A stretch of 64,000 nucleotides of DNA from contig NZ_SZNK01000001.1 in NCBI RefSeq assembly GCF_005217615.1, positions 4,582,501 to 4,646,500 on the forward strand. The letters run 5' to 3'. This DNA is from Brevibacillus antibioticus (GTDB lineage: Bacteria; Bacillota; Bacilli; Brevibacillales; Brevibacillaceae). This document shows positions 15,207 through 27,616 of the stretch, one piece after another. Made by a program: the position numbers and the translations under genes. How positions within the stretch are numbered: position 1 is the stretch's first letter; the number at the start of each line of letters is the position of its first letter. Under the pieces are notes generated by a model. The model saw only the letters and a list, made by a program, of their open reading frames with translations. It was not told the DNA's origin and did no database searches.

Positions 15207-15953
15207 TTATGTCCGTGTAAAAATCTCATAGCCATCTTCCGTAATCGCGATGGTGTGTTCAAAATGAGCACAAGTTTTCCGATCCACTGTTACTACCGTC
15301 CAATTGTCCTCCAATGTGCGGACATAACGCTCGCCGGCATTTACCATTGGCTCAATAGCCAACACCATGCCTGGTTTTAACCGCGGTCCTCGATCAGGAG
15401 GGCCGTAGTTAGGAACCTGTGGATCTTCGTGCAAGTTTTGCCCGATCCCATGCCCCACATACTCGCGAACGAGTGTGAAATCGGCAGCTTCTGCATGAAC
15501 CTGAATCGCATGAGAGATATCGGATAAACGTCCACCCGGAACAGCTTTTTCAAGCCCCTTGTACAACGACTCTTCCGTTACTCTGAGCAGCTTCTGGTTT
15601 TCTGTTGAAATCATACCGACCGGATACGTCCAAGCGGAGTCGCCATGGTAACCCTGAAACTGGGCACCAATGTCGATACTGATAATGTCTCCTTCTTGTA
15701 ACGCCCGTTTACCTGGGATCCCGTGTACGAGTTCTTCATTGACTGAAGCACAGATACTTCCTGGAAAGCCACCATAGCCTTTAAACGATGGAATTGCTCC
15801 CATGCTTCGAATAAAGGTCTCGGCAATTTCGTCTAGCTGCTTCGTCGTGACACCAGGCTTGATCGCCTTGGCCAGTTCTTGATGGGTGAGTGCGACGATA
15901 CGACCAGCTTCGCGCATAACCTCAAGTTCTGCTTTCGACTTTAGGATGATCAT
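15207..15953 (-). CDS. map: Methionine aminopeptidase, type I
   Basis: A 248-residue enzyme removing the N-terminal methionine from nascent proteins. Metal ligands of the pita-bread fold are visible: [17 protein letters not shown] (two Asp), [12 protein letters not shown] (His), MVLAIEPMV (Glu) and the C-terminal Glu of ITEDGYE. ATG 15953 gives [17 protein letters not shown] as in Bacillus; a TTG two codons upstream is less likely. It sits 6 bp after adk. Confidence 0.95.
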   Translation of the reverse strand: MIILKSKAELEVMREAGRIVALTHQELAKAIKPGVTTKQLDEIAETFIRSMGAIPSFKGYGGFPGSICASVNEELVHGIPGKRALQEGDIISIDIGAQFQGYHGDSAWTYPVGMISTENQKLLRVTEESLYKGLEKAVPGGRLSDISHAIQVHAEAADFTLVREYVGHGIGQNLHEDPQVPNYGPPDRGPRLKPGMVLAIEPMVNAGERYVRTLEDNWTVVTVDRKTCAHFEHTIAITEDGYEIFTRT

Positions 15954-15959
15954 TCGCAA

Positions 15960-16649
<690 letters not shown>

Positions 16650-16665
16650 CTAAACATCTAAGTCA

Positions 16666-17961
16666 TTACTTGATAAACCCTTGGTAGTGGCGTTTGATCA
16701 TTTGACTTTCAATCTGCTTCATTGTATCCAAGCATACCCCAATCACGATCAACAGCGATGTACCGCCGATGAAAATGGATTGCGGCAAGTTTGCAATACT
16801 ACTGAAGAAGAATGGCAAAATGGCAATTGCCATCAGGAACAAAGCGCCCGCCAATGTTAACCGGTTTAATGTACGAGTAATGAATACCTCAGTGTTTTTA
16901 CCAGGTCGGATACCAGGAATGTAACCACCATTTTTCCTCATGTTTTCTGCCATTTGTACAGGGTTGATCTGTACGAATGTGTAGAAATAGGTGAAACCGA
17001 GAATCAAGACAGCGTAAAGCGACATTCCTAATGGTTGACTTACTTGGAAGTTGTGATAAATCCAGTTAGCAAAACCTTGTCCAGATGCATCCACCCAGAA
17101 CTGCGCAATTGTTGAAGGGAACATTACGAGCGATACCGCAAAGATAACAGGAATAACACCAGCAGAGTTGATTTTCAGCGGAATGTGGGTAGATTGACCA
17201 CCGTACATTTTACGTCCAACCACTCGTTTCGCATATTGCACTGGAATCTTGCGAATACCTTGCTGCATAAAGATAACCCCGACAATGATTGCGAGGATTA
17301 CCAACAGAATGATCAAAACTTTGACGATGCTGAAGAATACGTTTTGAGATGGGTCAGCAAACTGAGTTGTGTAAATCGTCGTAATCCCTTGCGGAATATT
17401 AGCGACAATCCCGGAAACGATCAGGATCGAAATTCCGTTACCAATCCCCTTCTCCGTAATCTGTTCCCCCATCCACATCAAGAATGCGGTCCCAGCCGTC
17501 AGTGTCAACGCAATGAGTGCATAGCTGCCAATAGAAGTATCCTTTAGCAAGCCTGGCGCCATATTGTTGAATCCAATTGTCATCCCTACAGACTGAATCA
17601 ACCCAAGGATAATTGTAGCGTAACGGGTAACGGTGGCAATCTTGCGACGGCCAACTTCCCCTTCACGCGACCATTGCGTAAGCTTAGGCACAACATCCAT
17701 GGACATCAGCTGCATGATAATCGATGCCGTAATGTACGGATAGATACTCATGGCAAATACCGAGAAGTTATGCAGTGCTCCACCTGAGAAGGTGTTCAAC
17801 AAGCCCAAAAGTTGGTTTGTATTCTCCTGAAGCAACTCGACATTTACGTTAGGAACTGGCACAAAGCTTCCGATCCGGAATACAACCAGCATCATGAGCG
17901 TAAAAAGGATCTTGCGACGAAGGTCGCTAATTTTGAAAATGTTAGTTAAGGACGCTAACAT
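16666..17961 (-). CDS. secY: Protein translocase subunit SecY
   Basis: A 431-residue channel protein with ten membrane spans. Conserved segments include the second-span plug region GGALHNFSVFAMSIYPYI and the cytoplasmic loop RKNGGYIPGIRPG. The ATG shares one base with the rplO stop (TAATG), so its translation is probably coupled. Partner of SecE, encoded at 45383-45631. Confidence 0.97.
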   Translation of the reverse strand: MLASLTNIFKISDLRRKILFTLMMLVVFRIGSFVPVPNVNVELLQENTNQLLGLLNTFSGGALHNFSVFAMSIYPYITASIIMQLMSMDVVPKLTQWSREGEVGRRKIATVTRYATIILGLIQSVGMTIGFNNMAPGLLKDTSIGSYALIALTLTAGTAFLMWMGEQITEKGIGNGISILIVSGIVANIPQGITTIYTTQFADPSQNVFFSIVKVLIILLVILAIIVGVIFMQQGIRKIPVQYAKRVVGRKMYGGQSTHIPLKINSAGVIPVIFAVSLVMFPSTIAQFWVDASGQGFANWIYHNFQVSQPLGMSLYAVLILGFTYFYTFVQINPVQMAENMRKNGGYIPGIRPGKNTEVFITRTLNRLTLAGALFLMAIAILPFFFSSIANLPQSIFIGGTSLLIVIGVCLDTMKQIESQMIKRHYQGFIK

Positions 17962-18401
17962 TAGATCACCTCGGTTGTTCCACCGACTTGTGCGATCTTC
18001 TCAGCAGCAGCTCCGGAGAACTTGTGAGCTTTTACAGTCAGCTTCACAGTCAGTTCACCGTTAGCAAGAACCTTAACACCGTCGCGCAGCGCGCTGATAA
18101 CACCAGTTTCTTTCAACAGCTCAGGTGTTACTACAGTGCCCTCTTCAAAACGGTTCAGCGCGTCCAAGCTAACAATCGCAAATTCTTTGCGGCTGATGTT
18201 AGTGAAACCACGCTTAGGCAGACGACGGTACAATGGGTTTTGACCACCCTCGAAACCAGGGCGAACACCGCCACCAGAACGAGCGTTTTGACCTTTGTGA
18301 CCTTTACCAGCAGTTTTGCCAGTACCGCTACCAATACCGCGACCGATGCGCTTACGAGTGTGACGGGATCCTTCTGCAGGTTGCAGTTCATGCAATTTCA
18401 T
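17961..18401 (-). CDS. rplO: 50S ribosomal protein L15
   Basis: 146 residues starting [20 protein letters not shown], with the Gly/Arg-rich N-terminal extension that threads into 23S rRNA. ATG 18401 follows AGGAGGTGCAACGT. One-base overlap with secY. Confidence 0.97.
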
Positions 18402-18434
18402 ACGTTGCACCTCCTAACTAATTGAGATGTTCAA

Positions 18435-18620
18435 TTAAGCTTCTACTTCTTTCACTTCAACCAAGTGCTTCACTTTGAAAACCATTCCACGGATTGCAGC
18501 GTTATCTTCCTTCACTACAGTGGAGTTGATTTTGCGAAGACCCAGAGCTTTTACAGTGTCTTGTTGGTCAACAGTGCGACCAATCAAGCTGCGTTTGAGG
18601 GTGATTTGCAATTTTGCCAT
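18435..18620 (-). CDS. rpmD: 50S ribosomal protein L30
   Basis: 61 residues, [20 protein letters not shown] to [12 protein letters not shown], the normal length of bacterial L30. ATG 18620 follows AAGGAGGGAATGAAC; a longer frame upstream would run back into rpsE. Confidence 0.96.
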   Translation of the reverse strand: MAKLQITLKRSLIGRTVDQQDTVKALGLRKINSTVVKEDNAAIRGMVFKVKHLVEVKEVEA

Positions 18621-18636
18621 GTTCATTCCCTCCTTA

Positions 18637-19134
18637 TTAACCCAACAACTCGTCAACAGTCTTACCGCGCAATTTCGCGACATCTTCCGCTGTTTTCAGA
18701 CGGCCGAGGCCTTCCAGCGTAGCGTTGACCATGTTGATAGGATTGTTGGAACCAAGAGACTTACTCAAAATATCGCCTACACCAGCCAGTTCGAGTACGG
18801 CACGAACAGGTCCACCAGCGATAACACCTGTACCAGGGGCAGCAGGCTTGATGAGAACCTTACCAGCGCCAAATTGGCACAGTACTTGGTGCGGAACAGT
18901 TGTTCCTCTCATCGGTACACGGATCAATTTTTTCTTAGCATCGTCAATCGCTTTGCGAATGGCGTCTGGAACTTCTTGAGCTTTACCCATACCAGCACCT
19001 ACGTGGCCGTTACGGTCTCCCACAACAACCAAGGCGCTGAAGCTCATACGACGTCCACCTTTAACCGTTTTTGCTACACGGTTAACTGCGACTACTTTTT
19101 CTTCGAGCTCTAATTTGCTAGGGTCGATACGCAT
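18637..19134 (-). CDS. rpsE: 30S ribosomal protein S5
   Basis: 165 residues with the N-terminal RNA-binding part [20 protein letters not shown] (where spectinomycin-resistance changes arise in other species) and the C-terminal S5 fold. Ribosome site AAGGAGGGTAAGG. Part of the spc segment. Confidence 0.97.
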   Translation of the reverse strand: MRIDPSKLELEEKVVAVNRVAKTVKGGRRMSFSALVVVGDRNGHVGAGMGKAQEVPDAIRKAIDDAKKKLIRVPMRGTTVPHQVLCQFGAGKVLIKPAAPGTGVIAGGPVRAVLELAGVGDILSKSLGSNNPINMVNATLEGLGRLKTAEDVAKLRGKTVDELLG

Positions 19135-19152
19135 TCCTTACCCTCCTTGTTG

Positions 19153-19515
19153 TTAGAATTGCAGACCAGCTTCACGAGCTGCTTCTGCCAGTGCTTTAAT
19201 ACGTCCATGATAGATGTAACCACCGCGGTCAAAAATCACTTCAGTCGCACCTTTTTCTTGTGCACGCTTAGCGATCAGTGTGCCAACAGCTGTAGCAGCT
19301 TCCACGTTAGCGCCATTATTCAGGCCCAGCTCTTTATCCAAAGAAGATGCAGATACCAGTGTTACGCCAGTTGCATCGTCGATCAATTGAGCGTAGATGT
19401 GCTTAGAAGAACGGAATACGTTCAGACGCGGGCGAATGGTAGAACCAATCACGCGTTTGCGGATTCGCAGATGACGTTTTTTCCGAGCTTTGTTTTTATC
19501 AGCTTTCGTAAACAT
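19153..19515 (-). CDS. rplR: 50S ribosomal protein L18
   Basis: 120 residues starting [21 protein letters not shown]18 binds 5S rRNA with L5 (rplE, in the same operon). The C-terminal motif [17 protein letters not shown] is conserved. Ribosome site AAAGGAGGCC. Confidence 0.97.
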   Translation of the reverse strand: MFTKADKNKARKKRHLRIRKRVIGSTIRPRLNVFRSSKHIYAQLIDDATGVTLVSASSLDKELGLNNGANVEAATAVGTLIAKRAQEKGATEVIFDRGGYIYHGRIKALAEAAREAGLQF

Positions 19516-19547
19516 TAAGCGGCCTCCTTTCTCATGAAGCTAGAAGC

Positions 19548-20084
19548 TTATTTACCTTTTTTACCTTCTTTACGACGAACCACTTCATTGCTGTACTTGA
19601 TACCTTTACCTTTGTATGGCTCAGGTTTGCGCAGGGAACGAATCTCAGCAGCAATTTGGCCTACACGCTCTTTGTTAATACCTTTAACAATCAGAGTCGT
19701 TTGGTTAGGTACGTCGATTTCGATACCCTCTTCTGGAGTAACTTCCACTGGGTGGGAGAAACCAAGAGAGAGAGTAACGCCGTTGCCAGTTTTGGCAGCA
19801 CGGTAACCTACACCGACCAGTTCCAAGGTACGAGTGAAGCCTTCAGATACGCCAGTTACCATGTTGGATACCAGCGCACGAGTCGTACCATGCAGGGAAC
19901 GGTGAAGTTTGTTATCGCTTGGACGCTCAACAACTACTTCGTTTTCAGCGATGTTGATTTTGATATCTTCATGGAAGCTACGAACGAGTTGACCCTTAGG
20001 GCCTTTTACCGTCAGCTCAGTACCGTTCAGAGTGAGGGTAACGCCTGCAGGGACCACGATCGGTTTTCTACCGACACGAGACAT
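19548..20084 (-). CDS. rplF: 50S ribosomal protein L6
   Basis: 178 residues starting [20 protein letters not shown], with two tandem homologous domains and the C-terminal [12 protein letters not shown] motif near the sarcin-ricin loop. ATG 20084 follows AGGAGGTGCACCAC. Confidence 0.97.
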   Translation of the reverse strand: MSRVGRKPIVVPAGVTLTLNGTELTVKGPKGQLVRSFHEDIKINIAENEVVVERPSDNKLHRSLHGTTRALVSNMVTGVSEGFTRTLELVGVGYRAAKTGNGVTLSLGFSHPVEVTPEEGIEIDVPNQTTLIVKGINKERVGQIAAEIRSLRKPEPYKGKGIKYSNEVVRRKEGKKGK

Positions 20085-20119
20085 GTGGTGCACCTCCTGT
20101 GCTATTTACAATCTGTTAA

Positions 20120-20518
20120 TTACCAAATGTATGCGAGAACCTCTCCACCAACGTGTGCTTGACGAGCTTGCTTGTCAGTCATTACACCAGTGGATGTAGA
20201 GATGATCGCGCAACCGAGACCACCCAAAACCTTAGGTACTTCATTGTTCTTTGCATAAACACGAAGTCCTGGCTTGGAGATACGTTTCAGACCTGTGATG
20301 ACACGCTCGTTGCCTGCACCATATTTCAGGAATACGCGGATGATTCCTTGTTTGTTGTCTTCAACAAACTCCGCATCGCGGATAAAGCCTTCTTCTTTCA
20401 GAATGCGCGCGATTTCCTTCTTGATGGTGGACGCCGGGATTTCCACTTTCTCGTGGCGAACCATGTTGGCGTTACGAATTCGTGTCAACATATCTGCGAT
20501 TGGATCAGTCATAACCAT
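20120..20518 (-). CDS. rpsH: 30S ribosomal protein S8
   Basis: 132 residues starting [20 protein letters not shown], as in B. subtilis. C-terminal signature region [21 protein letters not shown] central 16S rRNA assembly protein. The start follows GGAGG by 9 bp. Confidence 0.97.
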   Translation of the reverse strand: MVMTDPIADMLTRIRNANMVRHEKVEIPASTIKKEIARILKEEGFIRDAEFVEDNKQGIIRVFLKYGAGNERVITGLKRISKPGLRVYAKNNEVPKVLGGLGCAIISTSTGVMTDKQARQAHVGGEVLAYIW

Positions 20519-20545
20519 GAGAGAAAACCTCCTTCCCGTTTCAAA

Positions 20546-20731
20546 TTACCAGCTTGCTTTTTTCACGCCTGGAATTTGACCTTTATAAGCAAGTTCACGG
20601 AAGCAAATACGGCAGAGTTTGAATTTGCGCAATACGGAGTGAGGACGTCCGCAACGCTCGCAACGAGTGTACGCGCGTACTGCAAACTTCGGCTGCCGCT
20701 GTTGCTTGATGATCATTGATTTCTTTGCCAC
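20546..20731 (-). CDS. rpsN: 30S ribosomal protein S14, zinc-binding type Z
   Basis: 61 residues. The two C-X2-C pairs (CERC and CRIC) make this the short zinc-binding type Z form. It starts [20 protein letters not shown]. It lies between rplE and rpsH as usual. Confidence 0.97.
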   Translation of the reverse strand: MAKKSMIIKQQRQPKFAVRAYTRCERCGRPHSVLRKFKLCRICFRELAYKGQIPGVKKASW

Positions 20732-20756
20732 ATTCTTCCCTCCTTACGAGTGGGTT

Positions 20757-21299
20757 TTATTTACGGAATGGCATACCCATTTGAGTCAGCAACTCACGAG
20801 CTTCCTCATCCGTTTTCGCGGAAGTAACAATAACGATGTCCATACCACGAACTTTATCAATTTTATCGTACTCGATCTCAGGGAAGATCAGTTGTTCCTT
20901 CAGACCAAGTGTATAGTTACCGCGACCGTCAAAAGCCTTGGAAGAAATTCCACGGAAGTCACGAACACGCGGGAGAGATACGTTCATCAATTTGTCGAGG
21001 AAGTGGTACATACGCTCGCCGCGCAGAGTAACCTTTGCACCGATCGGCATACCTTCACGCAATTTGAAACCCGCGATGGATTTCTTAGCCTTTGTTAATA
21101 CAGGCTTTTGACCAGCGATGATTTGCAGGTCTTCAATTGCAGTATCCAAGGACTTAGCGTTAGCTACCGCTTCGCCAACACCCATATTGATGATGATCTT
21201 TTCTACTTTCGGCACTTGCATGATGGAAGTGTAGTTGAACTTGCTCATCAAACCAGGCACGATTTCGCTCGTATACTTTTCTTTCAATCTTGTTGCCAT
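20757..21299 (-). CDS. rplE: 50S ribosomal protein L5
   Basis: 180 residues starting [20 protein letters not shown], with the conserved [16 protein letters not shown] and the C-terminal [19 protein letters not shown]. Binds 5S rRNA and contacts P-site tRNA. Ribosome site AAGGAGGATATCC. Confidence 0.97.
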   Translation of the reverse strand: MATRLKEKYTSEIVPGLMSKFNYTSIMQVPKVEKIIINMGVGEAVANAKSLDTAIEDLQIIAGQKPVLTKAKKSIAGFKLREGMPIGAKVTLRGERMYHFLDKLMNVSLPRVRDFRGISSKAFDGRGNYTLGLKEQLIFPEIEYDKIDKVRGMDIVIVTSAKTDEEARELLTQMGMPFRK

Positions 21300-21325
21300 C
21301 TAGGATATCCTCCTTTCCAACCTGA

Positions 21326-21640
21326 CTACTTGTCGAGTACTTCGCCAGACTTTTTCGCGTACCGAACTTTCTTGCCGTTATCCAAAACTTTGTAACCGAT
21401 GCGAGTAGCTTTTCCGGACTTCGGATCGATCAAAGATACGTTGGATACGTGAATAGCTGCTTCTTGAGTCACAATGCCACCTTGCGGGTTAGCTTGGGAC
21501 GGACGGCTGTGTTTCTTCACGAGGTTGATACCTTCAACCAGAACGCGTTCTTTCTTTGGATAAGCAGCGAGAACGCGACCTTTTTTGCCTTTATCTTTGC
21601 CCGCATTTACGATAACAGTGTCGCCTTTTTTAACGTGCAT
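21326..21640 (-). CDS. rplX: 50S ribosomal protein L24
   Basis: 104 residues starting [20 protein letters not shown], a KOW-motif protein that initiates 50S assembly. ATG 21640 follows AGGAGGTGCACCAAGCG. The in-frame GTG four codons upstream lies inside the ribosome site and is rejected. Confidence 0.97.
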   Translation of the reverse strand: MHVKKGDTVIVNAGKDKGKKGRVLAAYPKKERVLVEGINLVKKHSRPSQANPQGGIVTQEAAIHVSNVSLIDPKSGKATRIGYKVLDNGKKVRYAKKSGEVLDK

Positions 21641-21689
21641 CGCTTGGTGCACCTCCTATCGAACAAACTGCCTGAGTTTTGCCGTTCAA

Positions 21690-22058
21690 TTAGATAACCT
21701 CTGGAGCCAGAGAGATGATCTTCATGAAATCCTTATCGCGGAGCTCACGAGCCACAGGTCCAAAGATACGAGTACCACGAGGGGATTGATCGTCTTTGAT
21801 AACTACAGCTGCATTCTCATCGAACTTGATGTAAGAACCATCGTTACGACGAACGCCACTTGCAGTGCGTACTACAACCGCTTTAACTACTTGACCTTTC
21901 TTGACAACGCCGCCGGGTGTAGCGGATTTTACGGAGCACACGATAACATCCCCGATGTTCGCCGTTTTGCGACCGGAACCACCCAGAACCTTGATGCACA
22001 TGAGTTCCTTAGCACCGGAGTTGTCAGCAACAGCCAATCTCGTTTGAGTTTGGATCAT
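21690..22058 (-). CDS. rplN: 50S ribosomal protein L14
   Basis: 122 residues starting [20 protein letters not shown]. The family signature around [17 protein letters not shown] is present. It lies at the subunit interface. Ribosome site AAAGGAGGAAC. Confidence 0.97.
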   Translation of the reverse strand: MIQTQTRLAVADNSGAKELMCIKVLGGSGRKTANIGDVIVCSVKSATPGGVVKKGQVVKAVVVRTASGVRRNDGSYIKFDENAAVVIKDDQSPRGTRIFGPVARELRDKDFMKIISLAPEVI

Positions 22059-22100
22059 TTACTGTTCCTCCTTTCGGATTTATCTATCCGAAAATCTGAC

Positions 22101-22367
22101 TTATACGATTACTGCCTCTTCAACGATGCGTACCATACGGAAACGCTTGTCTTTAGACAATGGACGAGTTTCCATGATTTCTACGATGTCGCCAACTTTT
22201 GCTGCGTTGTTCTCATCGTGAGCCTTGAACTTTTTGGAGAATTTCATGCGTTTACCGTACAATGGGTGTGTCTTGTAAGTTTCAACAAGAACAACAATGG
22301 TTTTATCCATCTTGTCGGAAACGACGCGACCTACAACGGTTCGACGCATATTGCGATCTGCGGTCAT
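22101..22367 (-). CDS. rpsQ: 30S ribosomal protein S17
   Basis: 88 residues starting [20 protein letters not shown], an OB-fold 16S rRNA-binding protein with the motif [17 protein letters not shown]. Ribosome site GGAAGGAGG. It follows rpmC by 22 bp. Confidence 0.97.
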   Translation of the reverse strand: MTADRNMRRTVVGRVVSDKMDKTIVVLVETYKTHPLYGKRMKFSKKFKAHDENNAAKVGDIVEIMETRPLSKDKRFRMVRIVEEAVIV

Positions 22368-22389
22368 CGTTCAAACCTCCTTCCTATAA

Positions 22390-22587
22390 TTAGCCGATTC
22401 CCAATTCTCTCTGGCGCAGGACGGTTTTCGCACGAGCAATATCCTTACGCACTTGTTTGATGCGAGATGTGGTTTCGAGTTGACCCGTAGCCAACTGGAA
22501 ACGAAGGTTGAACAACTCTTCTTTCAAAGAAGTAACGTTTTGTTCGAGCTCGGCAGTGGTCAAATTACGGTACTCATTAGCCTTCAT
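22390..22587 (-). CDS. rpmC: 50S ribosomal protein L29
   Basis: 65 residues starting [20 protein letters not shown], a two-helix hairpin at the polypeptide exit tunnel. ATG 22587 lies inside the end of rplP, giving an 11-bp overlap; its ribosome site is the GGTGG within rplP. The longer frame to 22611 has no homologous N-terminus. Confidence 0.96.
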   Translation of the reverse strand: MKANEYRNLTTAELEQNVTSLKEELFNLRFQLATGQLETTSRIKQVRKDIARAKTVLRQRELGIG

Positions 22588-23011
22588 GTGCGTCACCACC
22601 CACTTCTTCACGCTTCACGAACTTGCACTTGATAGGCAGTTTGTGCATAGCCAGACGCATAGCTTCGCGAGCGACTTCTTCAGGAACACCAGCAAGTTCA
22701 AACATGATCTTGCCTGGCTTCACTACCGCTACCCATTTCTCAGGAGAACCTTTACCGGAACCCATCCGTACTTCGAGCGGTTTTTGTGTAACTGGTTTGT
22801 CAGGGAAAATTTTAATCCAGACTTTACCACCACGTTTAATGTAACGGGTCATTGCAATACGGGCAGCCTCGATTTGACGGTTGGTTACCCAAGATGGTTC
22901 CATTGCTTGCAATCCGTATTCACCGAACGCAACAGTGGTACCGCCTTTTGCGTTACCTGCCATTTTCCCGCGGTGTTGTTTACGGTGTTTCACGCGTTTT
23001 GGCGTCAACAT
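22577..23011 (-). CDS. rplP: 50S ribosomal protein L16
   Basis: 144 residues starting [20 protein letters not shown], with signature segments around [20 protein letters not shown] sequence and [18 protein letters not shown]. It supports the A-site side of the peptidyl-transferase centre. Two bases separate it from rpsC. Confidence 0.97.
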   Translation of the reverse strand: MLTPKRVKHRKQHRGKMAGNAKGGTTVAFGEYGLQAMEPSWVTNRQIEAARIAMTRYIKRGGKVWIKIFPDKPVTQKPLEVRMGSGKGSPEKWVAVVKPGKIMFELAGVPEEVAREAMRLAMHKLPIKCKFVKREEVGGDAHEG

Positions 23012-23013
23012 GA

Positions 23014-23676
23014 TTACTTGCCTCCTTCCTCAGTAGCGACGTTCTTTCTCGCTGGAAGGACTTCTCCACGATAGATCCACACTTTAACACCGATGCGACC
23101 ATAAGTGGTATGTGCTTCAGCAGTACCGTAGTCGATGTCAGCGCGCAATGTGTGAAGCGGAACAGTACCTTCGCTGTAACCTTCAGAACGTGCGATGTCC
23201 GCGCCGCCAAGACGACCGCTTACCAAGGTTTTGATACCTTTAGCACCAGAGCGCAGCGAACGAGTAATCGATTGCTTTTGCGCACGGCGGAAAGAAATGC
23301 GGTTTTCCAATTGGCGTGCAATATTTTCAGCTACCAGAGTAGCATCCAGATCCGGACGTTTTACTTCGTTGATGTTGATATGAACGCGTTTGCCAGTCAG
23401 TTCGGTCAAAGTTTTGCGCAGAGTTTCAACCTCTGAACCACCTTTACCAATTACCATACCAGGCTTAGCGGTGTGAATCGTAACGTTCACGCGATTAGCT
23501 GCGCGTTCGATTTCGATCGTGGATACAGCAGCATCCTTCAGACGCCCTTTTACATACTTACGGATTTTCAAGTCTTCGTGCAACAGAGTTGCGAAGTCCT
23601 TGTCAGCGTACCATTTGGACTCCCAGTCACGAATGACACCGATCCGAAGACCTACCGGGCTTACCTTTTGACCCAC
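23014..23676 (-). CDS. rpsC: 30S ribosomal protein S3
   Basis: 220 residues with an N-terminal KH domain ([18 protein letters not shown]) and the C-terminal domain signature [20 protein letters not shown]. Together with S4 and S5 it forms the mRNA entry channel. GTG start at 23676 behind GGAGGGATTACGT. Confidence 0.97.
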   Translation of the reverse strand: MGQKVSPVGLRIGVIRDWESKWYADKDFATLLHEDLKIRKYVKGRLKDAAVSTIEIERAANRVNVTIHTAKPGMVIGKGGSEVETLRKTLTELTGKRVHININEVKRPDLDATLVAENIARQLENRISFRRAQKQSITRSLRSGAKGIKTLVSGRLGGADIARSEGYSEGTVPLHTLRADIDYGTAEAHTTYGRIGVKVWIYRGEVLPARKNVATEEGGK

Positions 23677-23689
23677 ACGTAATCCCTCC

Positions 23690-24022
23690 TTATTTCTCGT
23701 TTAGTACCACTGTGATGTGGCTCGTGCGTTTATGGATGCGGCTAGCGCGACCCATAGCGCGCGGACGGAAACGCTTCAACGTAGGACCTTGGTCTACGAA
23801 GATTTTGCCAACTACCAAGCTATTTGGATCCAGCTCATAGTTGTGCTCAGCGTTTGCAATAGCCGACTTCAGGAGCTTTTCAACAACTGGAGAAGCTGCC
23901 TTTGGCGTGTGTTTCAAGATCGCCAAAGCTTCACCTACTTGCTTGCCTCTGATCAAGTCAACCACCAGGCGGACTTTACGAGACGCGATGCGAATATTCC
24001 GAGCAACTGCTTTTGCTTCCAT
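23690..24022 (-). CDS. rplV: 50S ribosomal protein L22
   Basis: 110 residues starting [20 protein letters not shown]. The long beta-hairpin that lines the exit tunnel is at [20 protein letters not shown] (about 80-100), the place where macrolide-resistance changes occur elsewhere. Ribosome site AGAGGAGGTAC. Confidence 0.97.
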   Translation of the reverse strand: MEAKAVARNIRIASRKVRLVVDLIRGKQVGEALAILKHTPKAASPVVEKLLKSAIANAEHNYELDPNSLVVGKIFVDQGPTLKRFRPRAMGRASRIHKRTSHITVVLNEK

Positions 24023-24051
24023 CTTTGTACCTCCTCTCTGTCAAGAGAAAA

Positions 24052-24333
24052 TTAGCGCTTCTTGGACTTCTTGTCGTTGTCGACGTGACCCTTGAAGGTA
24101 CGAGTTGGTGCGAATTCACCCAATTTATGACCAACCATGTCTTCCGATACGTATACAGGTACATGTTTACGGCCATCGTAAACTGCAAACGTGTGTCCTA
24201 CGAAATCAGGGAAGATGGTGGAACGGCGAGACCATGTTTTGATCACGCGTTTCTCGTTCTTTTCATTTTGCTCGTCAACTTTTTTCATCAAGTGGTCATC
24301 CACGAAAGGACCCTTTTTTAAGCTACGTCCCAT
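24052..24333 (-). CDS. rpsS: 30S ribosomal protein S19
   Basis: 93 residues starting [21 protein letters not shown]-terminal signature [19 protein letters not shown] 24333 follows AAGGGAGGTTCACTA, which rules out the seven-residue upstream extension. Confidence 0.97.
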   Translation of the reverse strand: MGRSLKKGPFVDDHLMKKVDEQNEKNEKRVIKTWSRRSTIFPDFVGHTFAVYDGRKHVPVYVSEDMVGHKLGEFAPTRTFKGHVDNDKKSKKR

Positions 24334-24382
24334 TAGTGAACCTCCCTTCGCCAAAGGCGTTCGGTTATAGTATCAGCCTACC

Positions 24383-25213
24383 TTACTTTTTACGGCGGCG
24401 GATGATGTACTGGTCGGACTTGTTTTTCTTCTTGCGAGTCTTGAGACCCAGGGTTGGTTTACCCCAAGGAGTAACAGGAGCCTTACGACCGATTGGAGCG
24501 CGACCTTCACCACCACCGTGTGGGTGATCGTTAGGGTTCATTACGCTACCGCGAACTGTCGGGCGAATACCCAACCAGCGGGAACGTCCTGCTTTACCGA
24601 TGTTCAGCAATTCGTGATCTTGGTTACCTACTTGACCGATGGTAGCGCGGCATACGTTATGAATGCGGCGTGTTTCACCGGAAGACAGGCGTACGATTAC
24701 GAATTCACCATCACGACCAAGCAATTGAGCAGAAGTACCAGCAGCGCGAACCAATTGGCCACCTTTACCAGGTTTCAGCTCGATGTTGTGGATGGTAGTA
24801 CCTACCGGGATTTTCTCCATTGGCAGTGCGTTACCGATTTTGATGTCGGCATCTGCTCCGGATACAATCTGGTCGCCCACTTTCAGGTTTTGTGGAGCGA
24901 TAATGTAACGCTTTTCACCGTCTGCATAGTTGATCAGCGCGATGTTAGCGGAACGGTTTGGATCGTATTCAATGGTTGCTACGCGACCAATGATACCATC
25001 TTTGTTACGTTTGAAGTCGATAATACGGTATTTACGTTTGTGACCGCCACCTTGATGACGAACGGTAATTCTACCTTGGTTGTTGCGACCAGCTTTTTTG
25101 CTGAGAGGCGCCAACAAGGATTTTTCGGGAGTCGACGTGGTGATCTCCTCGAAAGTAGAAACCGTCATTTGGCGACGACCAGGAGAAGTCGGTTTAAACT
25201 TTTTGATACCCAT
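24383..25213 (-). CDS. rplB: 50S ribosomal protein L2
   Basis: 276 residues starting [20 protein letters not shown]. The C-terminal signature [19 protein letters not shown] contains the His that projects towards the peptidyl-transferase centre. Ribosome site AAGGAGGGTATTAAC. Confidence 0.98.
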   Translation of the reverse strand: MGIKKFKPTSPGRRQMTVSTFEEITTSTPEKSLLAPLSKKAGRNNQGRITVRHQGGGHKRKYRIIDFKRNKDGIIGRVATIEYDPNRSANIALINYADGEKRYIIAPQNLKVGDQIVSGADADIKIGNALPMEKIPVGTTIHNIELKPGKGGQLVRAAGTSAQLLGRDGEFVIVRLSSGETRRIHNVCRATIGQVGNQDHELLNIGKAGRSRWLGIRPTVRGSVMNPNDHPHGGGEGRAPIGRKAPVTPWGKPTLGLKTRKKKNKSDQYIIRRRKK

Positions 25214-25245
25214 GTTAATACCCTCCTTTTCGGTAGTCGTCGAGG

Positions 25246-25536
25246 TTATACTCCCTCGTAGAAGGCCAATTCTTTGCTGTCATCAGTCAGCTTAACGATT
25301 GCTTTCTTCCACTCGGATGTGTAACCGGAGTATTTTCCGTAGCGTTTTGGTTTAGCAGGTACACGAACTGTGTTAACTGCTTCTACTTTTACGCCAAATA
25401 CTTTTTCAACTGCTTGTTTGATTTCTGTCTTGTTGGCTTTGAGAGGTACTTCGAATACGTACTTTTTCTCAGCCATCATGTCAGTGGTGCGCTCGGTAAT
25501 GACAGGGCGTTTAAGGACATCATGAAGGCTCTTCAT
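25246..25536 (-). CDS. rplW: 50S ribosomal protein L23
   Basis: 96 residues starting [20 protein letters not shown]. It sits at the tunnel exit and docks signal-recognition particle and trigger factor. One-base overlap with the rplD stop (TAATG) implies coupled translation. Confidence 0.97.
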   Translation of the reverse strand: MKSLHDVLKRPVITERTTDMMAEKKYVFEVPLKANKTEIKQAVEKVFGVKVEAVNTVRVPAKPKRYGKYSGYTSEWKKAIVKLTDDSKELAFYEGV

Positions 25537-26159
25537 TAGGCGAGCACCTCCTCTACTTTCGCAATCGCTTCTTTCGTCACGATTACTTTGTCATGCGCTA
25601 CCAGATCAAGAACGTTAATGCCTGCAGCATCTACGATTTTTGCACCTGGAATGTTGCGGGAAGCAAGAGCTACGTTTTGGTCGTACTCGGAAGTAACGAT
25701 CAGAACTTTGCGATCTGCTTTCAAGTTGTTCAGAACAACTGTCATTTCTTTAGTTTTAGGAGCTGCAATGTTCAGAGCATCCAAAACCAAAATTTCGTTG
25801 CTTTGTACTTTTGCGGAGAGTGCGGATTTCAGAGCCAAACGGCGAACTTTACGGTTCAGTTTGTAACCGTATTTGCGCGGAGTTGGACCGAATACAACAC
25901 CGCCACCTTTCCATTGCGGAGAGCGAATGGAACCTTGGCGTGCACGTCCTGTACCTTTTTGGCGCCATGGCTTGCGGCCACCACCACGTACTTCAGAACG
26001 GTTCTTTACATCATGTGTACCTTGGCGTTGGGATGCTTGTTGCATCACGATCGCATCGTACAGAACTGCGCTGTTAGGCTCAATCCCAAATACGCTGTCT
26101 GCCAGATCGATTTCGCCAACTTGAGAACCGCTTTGGTTATAAAGAGCTACTTTCGGCAT
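25536..26159 (-). CDS. rplD: 50S ribosomal protein L4
   Basis: 207 residues starting [20 protein letters not shown]. The extended loop that enters the exit tunnel includes [20 protein letters not shown] (about 60-80). In Escherichia coli L4 represses its own operon; no such role is known for Bacillales. Ribosome site AAGGAGGAACTGAC. Confidence 0.97.
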   Translation of the reverse strand: MPKVALYNQSGSQVGEIDLADSVFGIEPNSAVLYDAIVMQQASQRQGTHDVKNRSEVRGGGRKPWRQKGTGRARQGSIRSPQWKGGGVVFGPTPRKYGYKLNRKVRRLALKSALSAKVQSNEILVLDALNIAAPKTKEMTVVLNNLKADRKVLIVTSEYDQNVALASRNIPGAKIVDAAGINVLDLVAHDKVIVTKEAIAKVEEVLA

Positions 26160-26174
26160 GTCAGTTCCTCCTTT

Positions 26175-26804
26175 CTAGTTCTTCTTGACTGCCGTGGAAA
26201 CCAGTACGCAGCCGTTTTTCGGACCAGGCACGGAGCCTTTCACGAGAATCAAGTTGCGTTCTGCGATAACTTTAACCACTTCCAGGTTTTGAATGGTAAC
26301 GTTGTCTCCACCCATTTGACCTGGCAGGGTTTGGCCTTTAAATACACGACCTGGATCGACAGCACCCAAAGAACCTGGGCGGCGATGGTAGCGCGAACCG
26401 TGAGCCATAGGACCGCGGGATTGATTGTGACGTTTGATCGCACCTTGGAAACCTTTACCCTTGGTAACGCCGGCAACGTCAACGAATTCTCCCTCGGCAA
26501 AAATGTCAGCCTTCAACTCTTGACCAACCTCATAGTCAGCGAGGTTTACTCCGCGAATTTCGCGAACGAAGCGCTTAGGAGCAGTGTTAGCTTTTGCTGC
26601 ATGGCCTTTTTCCGGCTTGTTAGCGCGCTGTTCTTTTTTGTCTTCGAAGCCGATTTGAATCGCTTCATAACCGTCGTTCGCAACGTCTTTCTTCTGAAGA
26701 ACTACGTTAGAACCCGCCTCGATAACTGTTACAGCAATCGCTGCTCCGTTTGGACCAAAAACTTGACTCATTCCAAGTTTTTTCCCTAAGATTCCTTTGG
26801 TCAT
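26175..26804 (-). CDS. rplC: 50S ribosomal protein L3
   Basis: 209 residues starting [20 protein letters not shown]. The extension towards the peptidyl-transferase centre carries the [19 protein letters not shown] segment and the conserved Gln of LPGQMGG. ATG 26804 follows AGGAGGTGGCACAA. A 147-bp gap to rpsJ holds inverted repeats (ACACGC / GCGTGT on the minus strand) of unknown meaning. Confidence 0.97.
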   Translation of the reverse strand: MTKGILGKKLGMSQVFGPNGAAIAVTVIEAGSNVVLQKKDVANDGYEAIQIGFEDKKEQRANKPEKGHAAKANTAPKRFVREIRGVNLADYEVGQELKADIFAEGEFVDVAGVTKGKGFQGAIKRHNQSRGPMAHGSRYHRRPGSLGAVDPGRVFKGQTLPGQMGGDNVTIQNLEVVKVIAERNLILVKGSVPGPKNGCVLVSTAVKKN

Positions 26805-26951
26805 TTGTGCCACCTCCTGTGCTTATTTCAGTAAAACGTTTTATGTTGTATCAAGTCCCCATCGATGCGCAGGGGTGCCATTTAAGGGTTTGTTGCTTGG
26901 TATAACACGCTTATCAAGACAACGTCTGCGCGTGTATCGCTTTTTGGGACC

Positions 26952-27389
<438 letters not shown>

Positions 27390-27395
27390 TTCAAT

Positions 27396-27424
27396 ATTGT
27401 ACTAAAAAGATCTGGGCAACGCAA
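27396..27424 (-). promoter_or_regulatory. Promoter of the S10-spc-alpha operon
   Basis: On the minus strand TTGCGT, a 17-bp spacer and TACAAT (5 of 6). It is the only good sigma-A match upstream of rpsJ. The first base of the transcript would be near 27389. Confidence 0.65.
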
Positions 27425-27616
27425 GTTTTTTCTTGGGTTTCCGTATATTTTTTTGTACATGGTGTGCCTACTGAATGACTCACCTAGATCATCTTACAGA
27501 TTCCTGCGAAGAAAGGCAAGCGGGATTACCTGCCAACTCGCCGAGAAATCTATCTATTATAGAAGGAAGTCGTTATACTTATGATTGTACTCGTTATGAA
27601 ATGGAGGTTTTCCTCA